This document shows positions 8,855 to 17,191 of a stretch of DNA of 64,000 nucleotides, piece by piece (positions within the stretch are counted from its first letter, which is position 1; the number at the start of each line of letters is the position of its first letter). Below the pieces are notes generated by a model. It was not told the origin of the DNA. It did no database searches and saw only the letters and a list, made by a program, of their open reading frames with translations. The position numbers and the translations under genes are program-made. The stretch covers positions 62,001 to 126,000 of the forward strand of contig CAWBFX010000003.1 in NCBI GenBank assembly GCA_963788215.1. Reading direction: 5' to 3'. The DNA comes from AC-32 sp963788215 (GTDB lineage: Bacteria > Actinomycetota > Thermoleophilia > Gaiellales > Gaiellaceae).

Positions 8855-9640
8855 TCAGCGCCCGAGCGGCTCGCGCGCGGGTGACCCGGCGAGGCGGGCC
8901 TTCAATCGCAGGATCGCCTTCGTGTGCAGCTGCGAGACCCGTGACTCGGTCACGCCGAGGACTTCCCCGATCTCCCGAAGGGTGAGCTCCTCGTAGTAGT
9001 AGAGCGTCACGACGAGCTTCTCGCGCTCGGGCAGACGGGCGATCGCGTCACCGAGCGCCTCCTTCAGCTCCGTCTGCGCGAGCTCGGACTGCGGCTCGGG
9101 GCCCTGGGTGTCCTCGATGGTGTCGATCAGGGCGACCTGGTCGCCCCCCGAGGACGAGATCGTCCAGAGCTCGTCGAGCGCCGCGATCGAGGAGCGGCCG
9201 ATCTCCGAGAGGCTGTCGTCGAGCTCGTCGGTCGTGATGCCGAGCTTCTCGGCGATCTCCTCGTCGGTCGGCGCGCGGTGCAGCTTGCGCTCGAGCTCGG
9301 CGATCGAGCGCTCGATGTCGCGGGCGCGTGAGCGGACCGAGCGCGGGACCCAGTCCATGGCGCGCAGCTCGTCGATGATCGAGCCCTTGATGCGCGCGAT
9401 CGCATAGGTCTCAAACTTGATGTCGCGGCCGGGGTCGAAGCGCTCGATCGCTCCGATCAGGCCGAGCAGCCCGTACGAGACGAGGTCGTTCTCGTCGACG
9501 TGCGCAGGCAGGCCGCTGCCTAACCGGCCGGCGACGTACTTGACCAGCGGCGCGTACGTGAGGATCAGGCGGTCCCTGGTCGCCTGGTCCTTCTTCTGCT
9601 TGTACTCGCGCCAGAGTGCTTGGGTCTCGTCCTGCGCCAC
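8855..9640 (-). CDS. whiG: RNA polymerase sigma factor, FliA/WhiG family
   Basis: Sigma-70 group 3 factor, 261 residues, GTG start. Region 2 includes the segment DLVSYGLLGLIGAIERFD and the -10 recognition part FETYAIARIKGSIIDELR; region 3 follows (RAPTDEEIAEKLGIT). Region 4 contains TLREIGEVLGVTESRVSQLH, the helix-turn-helix that reads the -35 box. The family drives flagellar genes in swimming bacteria or spore development in Streptomyces. No flagellar or anti-sigma gene is nearby, so the regulon cannot be stated. A two-helix membrane protein gene ends 16 bases upstream on the same strand. Confidence 0.93.
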   Translation of the reverse strand: MAQDETQALWREYKQKKDQATRDRLILTYAPLVKYVAGRLGSGLPAHVDENDLVSYGLLGLIGAIERFDPGRDIKFETYAIARIKGSIIDELRAMDWVPRSVRSRARDIERSIAELERKLHRAPTDEEIAEKLGITTDELDDSLSEIGRSSIAALDELWTISSSGGDQVALIDTIEDTQGPEPQSELAQTELKEALGDAIARLPEREKLVVTLYYYEELTLREIGEVLGVTESRVSQLHTKAILRLKARLAGSPAREPLGR

Positions 9641-9656
9641 GGTCAGAGGATACGAC

Positions 9657-9854
9657 CTACGAAGGAGGTTTCCTTAGATTCCGGATCGAGAGGCTCAGCA
9701 TCCAGAGCGCGATCGCCCCGGCCGCGACCACCAGGACGACCAGCCCCTTGTTGGTGTCCACGGCCTCCGCAGCTGCAGCCGCGATCCCGACGAACGCGAT
9801 CGCGAGGACGAGGAAGAGCGCTCCGAGGGCCGGTCTCGGCGGAGGCGGGGCCAT
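9657..9854 (-). CDS. Small membrane protein (65 aa)
   Basis: Unrecognised. A proline-rich N-terminus (MAPPPPRPALG) is followed by two hydrophobic helices, roughly residues 10-30 and 37-56, and a short basic tail (IRNLRKPPS). It is the only gene between tRNA-Trp and the sigma factor gene and reads in the same direction as the sigma gene, 16 bases ahead of it, so co-transcription is likely. ATG start at 9854. Confidence 0.65.
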   Translation of the reverse strand: MAPPPPRPALGALFLVLAIAFVGIAAAAAEAVDTNKGLVVLVVAAGAIALWMLSLSIRNLRKPPS

Positions 9855-9901
9855 GACCAGATGCTAGAAGGGCCGCCGGTAGAATCGCTTGCGCAACCTC
9901 T

Positions 9902-9974
9902 AGGGGCGTAGCTCAATTGGCAGAGCACCGGTCTCCAAAACCGGGGGTTGCAGGTTCGAGTCCTGCCGCCCCTG
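9902..9974 (+). tRNA. tRNA-Trp (anticodon CCA)
   Basis: A full cloverleaf: acceptor AGGGGCG pairs with CGCCCCT, D-arm GCTC/GAGC, anticodon stem CCGGT/ACCGG with loop CTCCAAA giving anticodon CCA, T-arm GCAGG TTCGAGT CCTGC, discriminator G. No CCA is encoded. In many bacteria this tRNA precedes secE-nusG; here it does not. Confidence 0.96.
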
Positions 9975-9979
9975 TTCCC

Positions 9980-10020
9980 GTCGAAAGTCCGCCCACTTCG
10001 CGGACATGACGACTTTCGAC
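9980..10020. repeat. Nested inverted repeats after tRNA-Trp
   Basis: GTCGAAAGTC (9980-9989) and GACTTTCGAC (10011-10020) form a perfect 10-bp stem. Inside, GTCCGC (9987-9992) and GCGGAC (10000-10005) form a second stem that shares bases with the outer one, so the two folds compete at the base. It starts 5 bases after the tRNA and may end or process its transcript; no T-run is present. Confidence 0.5.
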
Positions 10021-10089
10021 CGTCTCACCTCGCCCTAGACGCGAAGCGAGCCGCGCCCGCCAGGTCAGTCGCGGCGGCGAGCAAGCGGG

Positions 10090-10260
10090 TCAGCCGTGCG
10101 CCCGACCCCGGAGCTTGACCACCGTGAAGAGGGCCAAGGCAGAGACGGCCAGCAGCATGACCAGGCCCGTACTTCCGATCTCAGTGCCAAACGCTCCGAG
10201 TATCACCGCTATCCCGTAAGCGAGGACGACGACCGCCGCGATCAGAAGGAGCATCCTCAT
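10090..10260 (-). CDS. Small two-helix membrane protein (56 aa)
   Basis: Unrecognised. ATG at 10260 is preceded by a good ribosome site (AGAGGAGA, about 5 bases away). The protein begins MRMLLLIAAVVVLAYGIAV, continues through a short polar turn (FGTEIGSTG) into a second helix, and ends KLRGRAHG. Length and layout resemble the 65-residue membrane protein at 9657-9854, though sequence identity is not obvious. Two perfect palindromes lie in its promoter region. Confidence 0.65.
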   Translation of the reverse strand: MRMLLLIAAVVVLAYGIAVILGAFGTEIGSTGLVMLLAVSALALFTVVKLRGRAHG

Positions 10261-10310
10261 CCGAGTCTCCTCTCTCGTGCCGCGCTACAACACAAGTCGG
10301 CAGCATCATC

Positions 10311-10381
10311 CGCGGATCCGCGACCGATTGCAATCGTGCATTCATTGAACAGAGAGGACGGGCGCGGTTCCGCGGAACCGC
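10311..10381. promoter_or_regulatory. Three perfect palindromes in tandem
   Basis: CGCGGATCCGCG at 10311-10322, CGATTGCAATCG at 10325-10336 and the 18-base GCGGTTCCGCGGAACCGC at 10364-10381 are each exact palindromes. The last one directly abuts the stop of the dehydrogenase gene and may be its transcription-end hairpin. The first two lie 50-76 bases upstream of the 10260 start, where operators would sit. Confidence 0.55.
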
Positions 10382-11347
10382 TCAGCCGGCGAGGCGGAGC
10401 ACGACGTTGCCCGTCTTCTGGCCGCTCTCGACGTAGCGCGTCGCCTCGACGACGTCGTCGAGGTCGTACGTACGGTCGATGACGGGGCGGTACTTGCCGG
10501 CCTCGACGAGCTCCTTGACGAGGAGGAGGTCTTCCCTCCCGTAGCGGCCGATGCCGAGCTTCGCTCGCTTGCTCCCCACGACTCGCGTCGCAAGAGAGAC
10601 GAGCGGCACGTGGTACATGAAACCGAGGTCCATCGTGACGTAGGTGCCGCCGGGCTTCAGCGAGCGCCGGCAGCGGCGGAACGAGTGCTTGCCGACTGCG
10701 TCGAAGATCACGTCGTACGTCTCGCCCTTCTTCGTGAAGTCGTCATGCAAGCGGTCGATCACCTGACTGGCGCCCAGCGCGGGAAGCAGGTCGATGTCCT
10801 TCGTGTCGCAGACGGCGGTCACCGACGCAGCCTCGAAGTGGTTGACGAGCAGCTGAACCGCGGCCGTCCCGACCGAGCCGGCAGCGCCGTAGACGAGGAC
10901 GTCCTTGCCTCGGAGCGGCTCAGCCGGCCGCAGGCAGCTCAGCGCGAGCAGCGAGCCGTCGGGAACCGCTGCCGCCTCCTCGAAGGAGAGGCCGGCCGGC
11001 TTGAGTGCGATCAGGCCGGACTCGGGGACGGCGACGTACTCCGCGGCAGCGCCGTTCCTGAACCCGAAGACCTCGTCGCCTGGGCGAAGCTCGCTCACGG
11101 CCGTCCCAGTCTGCTCGACCCTTCCCGCGAACTCGGAGCCGAAGGCCGTGTTCCTCGGGCGGCGGATACCAGTGAAGACGCGTGTGAACCGGTACTCGGC
11201 GCCGCGCACGCCCATCGCCTCGCCGCGAGTGACGGTGGAGGCGTGGACCTCGACCAGGACCTCGTCCTCCTGGGGCGTGGGCCGCTCGACGTCGTCGACG
11301 TGCAGCGCCTCGGGCGGGCCGTAGCGATCGTGGACGACTGCCCTCAT
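10382..11347 (-). CDS. Medium-chain dehydrogenase/quinone-oxidoreductase family
   Basis: NAD(P)H-dependent oxidoreductase, 321 residues from the ATG at 11347 (MRAVVHDRYGPPEALHVDDV). The N-terminal GroES-like fold is followed by the nucleotide-binding loop YGAAGSVGTAAVQLL near residue 145. The structural zinc cysteines of alcohol dehydrogenases are absent, which places it with zinc-independent quinone oxidoreductases and related enone reductases. A longer reading upstream is possible but would run into the divergent HAD gene. Physiological substrate unknown. Confidence 0.85.
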   Translation of the reverse strand: MRAVVHDRYGPPEALHVDDVERPTPQEDEVLVEVHASTVTRGEAMGVRGAEYRFTRVFTGIRRPRNTAFGSEFAGRVEQTGTAVSELRPGDEVFGFRNGAAAEYVAVPESGLIALKPAGLSFEEAAAVPDGSLLALSCLRPAEPLRGKDVLVYGAAGSVGTAAVQLLVNHFEAASVTAVCDTKDIDLLPALGASQVIDRLHDDFTKKGETYDVIFDAVGKHSFRRCRRSLKPGGTYVTMDLGFMYHVPLVSLATRVVGSKRAKLGIGRYGREDLLLVKELVEAGKYRPVIDRTYDLDDVVEATRYVESGQKTGNVVLRLAG

Positions 11348-11399
11348 GAGACTGCGCGGACTCTCGCACGTCGAGCGAAAGGAGGCCAGGATCTCGGGT

Positions 11400-12020
11400 G
11401 TGAGATATGACGCGGTCCTCTTCGATCTCTTTTCGGCGCTTCTGGACTCGGGCTCGCTCTGGAGCGAGGTCGCCGGCACTGCGGAGCTGGGCGCGAGCTG
11501 GCGGGAGGAGTCCAGCAGAGTCGCTTACTCCGCGGGGCGATACCGGCCGTTTGTCGACACGGTTCAGCAGGCGGCGCGGACCGTCGGCGTGCGGCCCGAG
11601 GGGGCGACCGAGCTTCTTCAGGCGATGGGCGACCGCCTCGAGGCCTGGCGCGACGCGCCCGAGGTGCTCGCACGCTTGGGCGAGCACGTGCAGATCGGCG
11701 TCGTGACCAATTGCTCCGAAGAGCTCGGGGCACGGGTCACTGCTCGCCTCGGTTTCGAGTTCGACACGGTCGTGACCGCCGAGGCAGCGGGCGCGTACAA
11801 GCCGCGGCCCGAGCCCTACCTGCTCGCTCTCGAGACGCTCGGCGTCGAGCCGGCACGAGCGCTGTTCGTCGCCGGCTCGCCCAGCGACATCGACGGGGCG
11901 CGCGGAGTGGGCATGGACGTCTGCTGGCACAACCGGCGGCGGCTCCCGCTCGCCGGGCACGCGGCTCCGCTCAAGGAGCTCGACTCGCTCGAGGCTCTGG
12001 TCGACCTCGTCTTGGCCTAA
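11400..12020 (+). CDS. HAD-superfamily hydrolase, 2-haloacid-dehalogenase-like
   Basis: Predicted hydrolase of 206 residues. GTG at 11400 gives MRYDAVLFDLFSALLDSGS, placing the nucleophilic Asp of motif I in FDLF; AAAGGAGG lies 14 bases upstream. Motif II is in GVVTNCSEELG, the motif III lysine is in AGAYKPRPEPY, and the motif IV acid is in VAGSPSDIDGAR. The second Asp of DxD is replaced (DLF), as in haloacid dehalogenases, so a phosphatase role is less likely. An in-frame ATG at 11346 exists but overlaps the divergent gene. Its stop overlaps the convergent flavoprotein stop by 4 bases. Confidence 0.85.
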   Translation: MRYDAVLFDLFSALLDSGSLWSEVAGTAELGASWREESSRVAYSAGRYRPFVDTVQQAARTVGVRPEGATELLQAMGDRLEAWRDAPEVLARLGEHVQIGVVTNCSEELGARVTARLGFEFDTVVTAEAAGAYKPRPEPYLLALETLGVEPARALFVAGSPSDIDGARGVGMDVCWHNRRRLPLAGHAAPLKELDSLEALVDLVLA

Positions 12021-13489
12021 TCGAGCAGGCTCCCAAGCTCGGTCGTGTAGGCCTCGCCCTCGTACTCGTGCAGCGGATGCGGCTCCAGCGCGTGCTCAGC
12101 GACCTCGCCGCCTTGGCGCGCATAGACCGTCGGGACGATCCGGCCGGTGGCGTCGACCTCGATGCTCGCGGCGACGGCGTCCGGGCTCCCGCCGTCGAGG
12201 AAATGCGTGAGCGGGACGATGCCTTCGTCGACGTAGCCGTCGTCGCCCGCCGAGAGCATTCGGCACAGGTAGCCCTTCTGGATCCGGAGCTCGGGCGATC
12301 TCGTCAGCTCGCCGAGCAGAAACGGGACAGCCTCCCCCACGCGCGGGCGCGGACGAGTCCAGCCGCCCAGCCGCTCCGCCAGGTGCTCGGCAAGCACCCG
12401 CGCGTTGTAGCGGAAACCGCTTACCGCGCTCGAGCTTGCGACCGGCGAGTGCCTGCCCGCGCCGTGCGCGCCCTGCGTCGCGTTGCCGGCGAAGAACGCT
12501 CCGGGCAGCGAGACGCTCTCCCAGAACGGCGTCAGCGCCGGGATCCGGCCGTCCGCGACCGTCGCGAGCCCGAGGTCGGGTAGATCGCGCAGCGGGGTCT
12601 GGAAGCCCGTCGCGGCGATCACGTCGTCCACCGCGAGCTCGAGCGTGCCCTCCCAGGTCGTGCCGTGCAGGACGAGCCGGAAACCTCCGTCCCGAGGCTC
12701 GACGCGCTCGATCATCACGTTGATCACGTAGGTGCCTGGCGCGCCGCGGACGTGCTCCTCGTAGGGGCTCAGGTAGCGCAGCCGGAGCGGCGAAAGCGCG
12801 AGCGCCCCGATCTCGACCGGCCGCGGCGAGCCGAGGACGATCGAGCGCGCCCAGGGGAGCAGTCCCTGCGCCAGCTCGAAGCCCGAGTTCCGCTTGCCGA
12901 CGATGAAGACGTCGCGGCCGGCGTAGCGCTCCGGCACGAGCGTGTCGACGTAGTGCGGCGCGTGCTCGAGCCCGGGCACCTCCGCCTGCCACGGCTCGGT
13001 CACCCCGAGCGCGAAGACGACAGCGCGGCAGCGATACTCGCCGTCCGTCGTCTCCAGCACGAAGCGCTCGCCGTCGTGGCGCGTCGCCTCCCAGGCGCAG
13101 CCGTAGCGGATCTCCAGGCCCGCACGCTCAGCGAAGGCCGCGAGCCCCGCCTCCATCTCGGGCCGCGACGGCAGGTCGTAGGCGCGATCCATCAGCGGCG
13201 GCACGAGCGCCTTCAGCTCAGGCTCGTCGGCCAAGAGGCTGTTGTGGTCGTACCACTCGTACTCGCGCGAGCCCCGCTCGGCCGGCGCGTCCGGCTTCGT
13301 CCACGAGATCAGGCGCTGGTAGACCGGGAACCGCCGGAACATCCCACCCGGCTGCTCGTCGCGGGAGATGACGGCGTGCTGCACGCCGAGGCGGCGCAGG
13401 AAGTACGCGGTCTGAAGCCCGCCGGGGCCGCTGCCGACGACGACGACGTCGTAGTCGCCGGGCGGAGAAGGCCGCTCTACGGCTGCCAA
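12017..13489 (-). CDS. FAD/NAD(P)-binding oxidoreductase, flavin-monooxygenase-like
   Basis: Predicted flavoprotein of 490 residues. The FAD-binding motif VVVGSGPGGLQTAYF is near residue 15, and the second Rossmann motif FIVGKRNSGFELAQG is near residue 200; the linking pattern ALGVTEPWQAEVPG and the late ATGFQTPL fit the thioredoxin-reductase/FMO superfamily. The likely start is TTG at 13489, inside the end of the cNMP-fold gene (13-base overlap); no ATG or GTG fits before the FAD motif. The C-terminal 120 residues are not recognised. The overlap with two signalling genes upstream suggests its activity belongs to that pathway. Confidence 0.85.
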   Translation of the reverse strand: MAAVERPSPPGDYDVVVVGSGPGGLQTAYFLRRLGVQHAVISRDEQPGGMFRRFPVYQRLISWTKPDAPAERGSREYEWYDHNSLLADEPELKALVPPLMDRAYDLPSRPEMEAGLAAFAERAGLEIRYGCAWEATRHDGERFVLETTDGEYRCRAVVFALGVTEPWQAEVPGLEHAPHYVDTLVPERYAGRDVFIVGKRNSGFELAQGLLPWARSIVLGSPRPVEIGALALSPLRLRYLSPYEEHVRGAPGTYVINVMIERVEPRDGGFRLVLHGTTWEGTLELAVDDVIAATGFQTPLRDLPDLGLATVADGRIPALTPFWESVSLPGAFFAGNATQGAHGAGRHSPVASSSAVSGFRYNARVLAEHLAERLGGWTRPRPRVGEAVPFLLGELTRSPELRIQKGYLCRMLSAGDDGYVDEGIVPLTHFLDGGSPDAVAASIEVDATGRIVPTVYARQGGEVAEHALEPHPLHEYEGEAYTTELGSLLD

Positions 13490-13887
13490 TCGAGCGTGCC
13501 CCGGAGGCGGCGTGCCTCCACGCGCAGCAGGCGGAGCATCAGCTGCGGCCGCTCCAGGAGCAGGCGCTCGAGCTGCGCTCCCGGGATCACGAGGCAGCGA
13601 AGCAGCGAAGCCGCGACGACATCCGTGGCCGGCGGGTCGCCGGTCAATGCCGAGATCTCGCCGAAGAACTCCCCGCGGCCGAGGCGGATCTCGTCGTCGC
13701 CGCCGGCCTCGACGACGGCCTCCCCTTCGAGAATGACGAAGAAGTCGCCGCTCGCGAGCCCTCGCCGCAGGACGCGCTCGCCCTCCGCGAAAACGCTTTC
13801 CTCGTACGACTGGGCGATCGCCTCCAGCTGCGGCGGAGCGAGGTCGGCGAAAAGCGAGAACTGGCCCAGGGTCTCGGCGACGCGCAT
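13477..13887 (-). CDS. Cyclic-nucleotide-binding-fold protein
   Basis: A stand-alone CAP-type sensor fold, 136 residues, without a DNA-binding domain. The beta-roll pattern GDFFVILEGEAVV and the phosphate-binding cassette FGEISALTGDPPATDVVA are clear. The cassette glutamate is kept, but the arginine that normally holds the cyclic phosphate aligns with a proline (GDPPAT instead of GxPRxA). Binding of cAMP or cGMP is therefore doubtful; another ligand or a structural role is possible. ATG start shares one base with the cyclase stop (TGATG), and the flavoprotein start lies inside its 3' end, so all three should be co-translated. Confidence 0.85.
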   Translation of the reverse strand: MRVAETLGQFSLFADLAPPQLEAIAQSYEESVFAEGERVLRRGLASGDFFVILEGEAVVEAGGDDEIRLGRGEFFGEISALTGDPPATDVVAASLLRCLVIPGAQLERLLLERPQLMLRLLRVEARRLRGTLDWQP

Positions 13888-16800
13888 CAGGCGACCGCCG
13901 CTCCGAGCTCACGCTCGCAGCGCTCGACGAGCGGCTGCGCGCCCGACTCGGCCGCGATCCGACGGCCTTCAGCGAGCAGCTCCCGCGCCTCCTCGCCTGC
14001 GCCCTCGCGCTGCAGGGCCGCGCCGAGCTCGACCATCGTCCGCGCCCGCTCGAGCTTCGCCGACGAGCCTCTCAGCACGTCGAGCGAGCCTCGCAGTGTC
14101 GGGATGCCCTCGGCGCCGCCCTCCGCAACGCCTTGCGTGCGCAGTGCGACGCCGATCGCCCGGGGTGCTCCCCACGCCCTCGCCAGCTCGACCTCCTCGC
14201 GCGCGAGTCCCAGCGCCCGCTCGCGGTAGCCGAGGCCGAGCAGCGCGAGCGCGAGGTGGGAGCGCCACGCGAGAAGCGACGGATTGTGCATCTCGAACGC
14301 CTCCATGCAGCGTCCGAGCTGCTCCCAGTCCGACGCGGCCCGGGCAAAGTCGCGGCGCGCGTAGCGCAACCATCCGCGCGCGCCGAGGAAGAAGATCACG
14401 TGCCCCGTCTCGGCGACCTCTTCCGAAAGAGCCAGCCCGGTGAGGCACGCCTCGGCCTCGTCGAGCTCGCCCCGGTTCGTGAGCACGTCGGCCATGTACG
14501 AGCTGTAGTAGAGGACGCCCTGCTGGCTCGGAACGTACGGAACGACCTCGCTCGATTCGCGAAGGTCCTCGATCGCGGCGTTGAGATCCCCGCGCTGCGC
14601 GAAGGTGAGCCCGCGGAAGCAGAGCAGCGACGAGAGCGTGACCAGCTCGCCCCGCTTCCTCGCGGACTCCATCATCACGTCGAAGAACCGGTCGAGCTCG
14701 GCGTCGTACTCCGCGTACATGAGCGCAGAGGCCGCGCAGGCGACGGCCATCGAGGGCACCCGTTCGGTCAGCTCGTCGAGCACGGCGGCATCGGCGAGCC
14801 TCGCGACGGCTTCGCGGTTCTCGCCGCGGCGCGCCTCGAAGTAGCGAACCGTCGCCAGCATCACGGCGTGGCCTGGCTCGCTCGTGAGCTCGCGCTCGCC
14901 GACCTCGGCGAGCCGGCCCTTGGCGACGTCGAACACGTCCGAGTCGAACCCCGACGAGTTGATCAGCTCGGCCTTGATCATCTCGCCGAGCTCCGGCTCC
15001 GCGCCGTCGAGGCGCTCGATCGCGTCCTCGAAGACATGCACGGCCTCGGGGCCGCGGTTGAGGCGGAAGAGCGAGCGGCCGAGCTCGAGGGCGAGCCTCG
15101 CGTAGCGCGCCCGGTCCTCCGGGTCGGCGGCGACGAGCGCCTCCTGCAGGTGCTCGGCGGCGGCGCGGACGTCGACCCGCCGCTCCGCCATGCCCAGCTC
15201 TCGCAGCGTCTCAGGGCGATTCTCCGGCGACGGCGGCTCGGCGAGCGCGCGACGCAGGTAGCGGACGGCGACGTCGGGCGCGCCGCGGACAAGAGCGCGG
15301 TCGGCGGCGATCCGGAGCGTCTCGACCGCGAACGGATCACCGGCCGGCGGCAGGAGGTCGAGGTGCGCCGCCACGCGCTCGGGCTCTGCGCGCGCCGCGT
15401 CCAGCAGCTCGGCGGCGCGGCGGTGCGCTGCGAGGCGCTCCTGGGGCTCGATCAACCGGTAGATCGCGGTTCGCACGACCGGGTGCGCGAACTCGACGGT
15501 GGGCGCAGTCACGCGAAGCAGGTCGACGCGCGCGAGGGAACTCGCGGCAAGCGACGCCAGGTCGCGGTCGTCGATGCCCGCGAGCGCCGCGACGTCGGCC
15601 TGGTCGGCGCCGTCGCCCAGCACCGCGGCCGCGGTCGCGAACCGCCTGGACTCTTCCGGCAAACGCGACAGCCGAAGCGAGACCGCTCTGCCGACCGGCT
15701 CGGGCCCGATCCCGCGGACCCGACCGGCGTTCGCGGCTTCCGGCGTGACGCCCTCGCCGTGGAGCGCCGACACCAGGGCCCGGGTGAACAGCGGGTTGCC
15801 GCCCGTCGCCGAGTGGCAGGCGGCTACGAACTCTGGGTCGGCCGCCACCTTGAACTCCTGCTCGACGATCGCAGCCACAGCCGCCCGGCTGAGGGCGGCC
15901 GGCCTGATGACGACCGCGCCCGGGTCCGAGACGATCTCCATCAGGAGCTCTCGTTCGACGCTCTGCTCCGGCGGGCGAAGGCTGACGACGACCAGCAGCG
16001 GTACGCCCTCCAGACGGCGGGCCAGGAACGACAGCCAGCGCAGCGTCGGCGAGTCGGCCCAGTGGAGGTCGTCGACGACGAGCGCGAGCGGCTTCCGCTC
16101 CGCGATGTTGGTCGCGAGGCGGTAGAGACCGTTGAGGACGGCGAACGGGACATCCGCAGGCGTCGCTCCCGTCATCTCCTCGTCGTCGAAGAGCCGCTGG
16201 GCGAGCGCGGCGGTTCCTGACAGCAACTGCTCCCGCTTCGCCGACTCGAGCGAGGCGAGGTAGGGCTCGAACAGCTGGCGGACGACCCCGTAGGCGAACT
16301 CCTGCTCGAGGTCCGCGCTCCGCGCGGCAAGCACTTCGAAGCCGGCTGCCGAGGCGAGCCGGCGCGCCTCTGAGACGAGCCGCGTCTTGCCGGCCCCGGG
16401 CCGGCCCTCGACGGCGATCATCCGGCCGGCGCCCGCAGCGGCGGTCGCGACGACGGCCTTGATCGCGGAGACCTCCGCCTCGCGCTCGAGCAGCGGCGTG
16501 GTTCCGACCTGAACCTCGAGGGGCCGCCGCGGGGCTCGCGCCTTCTTCTGGTCGCGGGTCTCGAGCGGAGGGAAGTCACCCGGCAGGCCGTCGATCTCGA
16601 GCTGGTACAGCGACTCCGGCCGGTCGAAATCGCGAAGCTCCGTCGGCCCGAGCTCGCGCAGGCGGACGTCGGCTGGAAGCTCGCTCCAGACGAGATTGGC
16701 CGTCGTGCTCGACAGCAGAACTTGGCCCCCGTGCCCCGCGTCGCCGATGCGCGAGGCCTGGTGCACCGCGAGGCCGATGTAGCCGTCGCTCCCGAGGCTC

Positions 16801-17171
16801 GCCTCCCCCGTGTGAATGCCCATGCGCACGCGCACGCTCACGCCGTCCGGCCACTCGTGCGACGCGAGCGCGCGTTGGCCCGCGGCCACGGCTCGAACCG
16901 CGGCGCCCGCGCTGCGGAAGACGACGAAGAACGAATCGCCCTTCGTCCCGACCTCGATCCCGCCCAGGTCGGCGAAGGCGGTGCGGAGGAGCCGGTTGTG
17001 CACCGCGAGGACGTCCCCGTAACGGTCGCGGCCGAGCGTCTTCAACAGACGCGTCGACCCCTCGATGTCCGTGAACAGGAACGTGACCGTGCCGGTAGGC
17101 AGGGTTGGCGAAGCCTCACGAACCTCGGAAATGGTCAGCTGTCTCCCTCGTCGACGGCCCGGTGCCGCCAA
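13887..17171 (-). CDS. Class III nucleotide cyclase / STAND-type ATPase / TPR regulator (1094 aa)
   Basis: A large multidomain signalling protein. Residues about 25-190 form a cyclase domain: TFLFTDIEGSTRLL carries the first metal Asp and GDSFFVVF the second. The usual adenine-selecting Lys site reads EVGTKGD and the NxxxR motif reads HQASR, so the Asn is His, a variant seen in the AAA-linked cyclase subfamily. From about 230 comes an ATPase module with Walker A EGRPGAGKTRL and Walker B ALVVDDLHWAD; from about 600 to the end are TPR-like helical repeats. Start is TTG at 17171; no better start precedes the domain. There is no C-terminal LuxR helix-turn-helix. Confidence 0.9.
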   Translation of the reverse strand: MAAPGRRRGRQLTISEVREASPTLPTGTVTFLFTDIEGSTRLLKTLGRDRYGDVLAVHNRLLRTAFADLGGIEVGTKGDSFFVVFRSAGAAVRAVAAGQRALASHEWPDGVSVRVRMGIHTGEASLGSDGYIGLAVHQASRIGDAGHGGQVLLSSTTANLVWSELPADVRLRELGPTELRDFDRPESLYQLEIDGLPGDFPPLETRDQKKARAPRRPLEVQVGTTPLLEREAEVSAIKAVVATAAAGAGRMIAVEGRPGAGKTRLVSEARRLASAAGFEVLAARSADLEQEFAYGVVRQLFEPYLASLESAKREQLLSGTAALAQRLFDDEEMTGATPADVPFAVLNGLYRLATNIAERKPLALVVDDLHWADSPTLRWLSFLARRLEGVPLLVVVSLRPPEQSVERELLMEIVSDPGAVVIRPAALSRAAVAAIVEQEFKVAADPEFVAACHSATGGNPLFTRALVSALHGEGVTPEAANAGRVRGIGPEPVGRAVSLRLSRLPEESRRFATAAAVLGDGADQADVAALAGIDDRDLASLAASSLARVDLLRVTAPTVEFAHPVVRTAIYRLIEPQERLAAHRRAAELLDAARAEPERVAAHLDLLPPAGDPFAVETLRIAADRALVRGAPDVAVRYLRRALAEPPSPENRPETLRELGMAERRVDVRAAAEHLQEALVAADPEDRARYARLALELGRSLFRLNRGPEAVHVFEDAIERLDGAEPELGEMIKAELINSSGFDSDVFDVAKGRLAEVGERELTSEPGHAVMLATVRYFEARRGENREAVARLADAAVLDELTERVPSMAVACAASALMYAEYDAELDRFFDVMMESARKRGELVTLSSLLCFRGLTFAQRGDLNAAIEDLRESSEVVPYVPSQQGVLYYSSYMADVLTNRGELDEAEACLTGLALSEEVAETGHVIFFLGARGWLRYARRDFARAASDWEQLGRCMEAFEMHNPSLLAWRSHLALALLGLGYRERALGLAREEVELARAWGAPRAIGVALRTQGVAEGGAEGIPTLRGSLDVLRGSSAKLERARTMVELGAALQREGAGEEARELLAEGRRIAAESGAQPLVERCERELGAAVA

Positions 17172-17191
17172 TTCTAGATGGCGCGCGAAAA

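Noticed and set aside
12665..16220. Long plus-strand open frames across the flavoprotein and cyclase genes
   Set aside because: Same GC-bias effect; no recognisable motifs, and the minus-strand genes are well supported.
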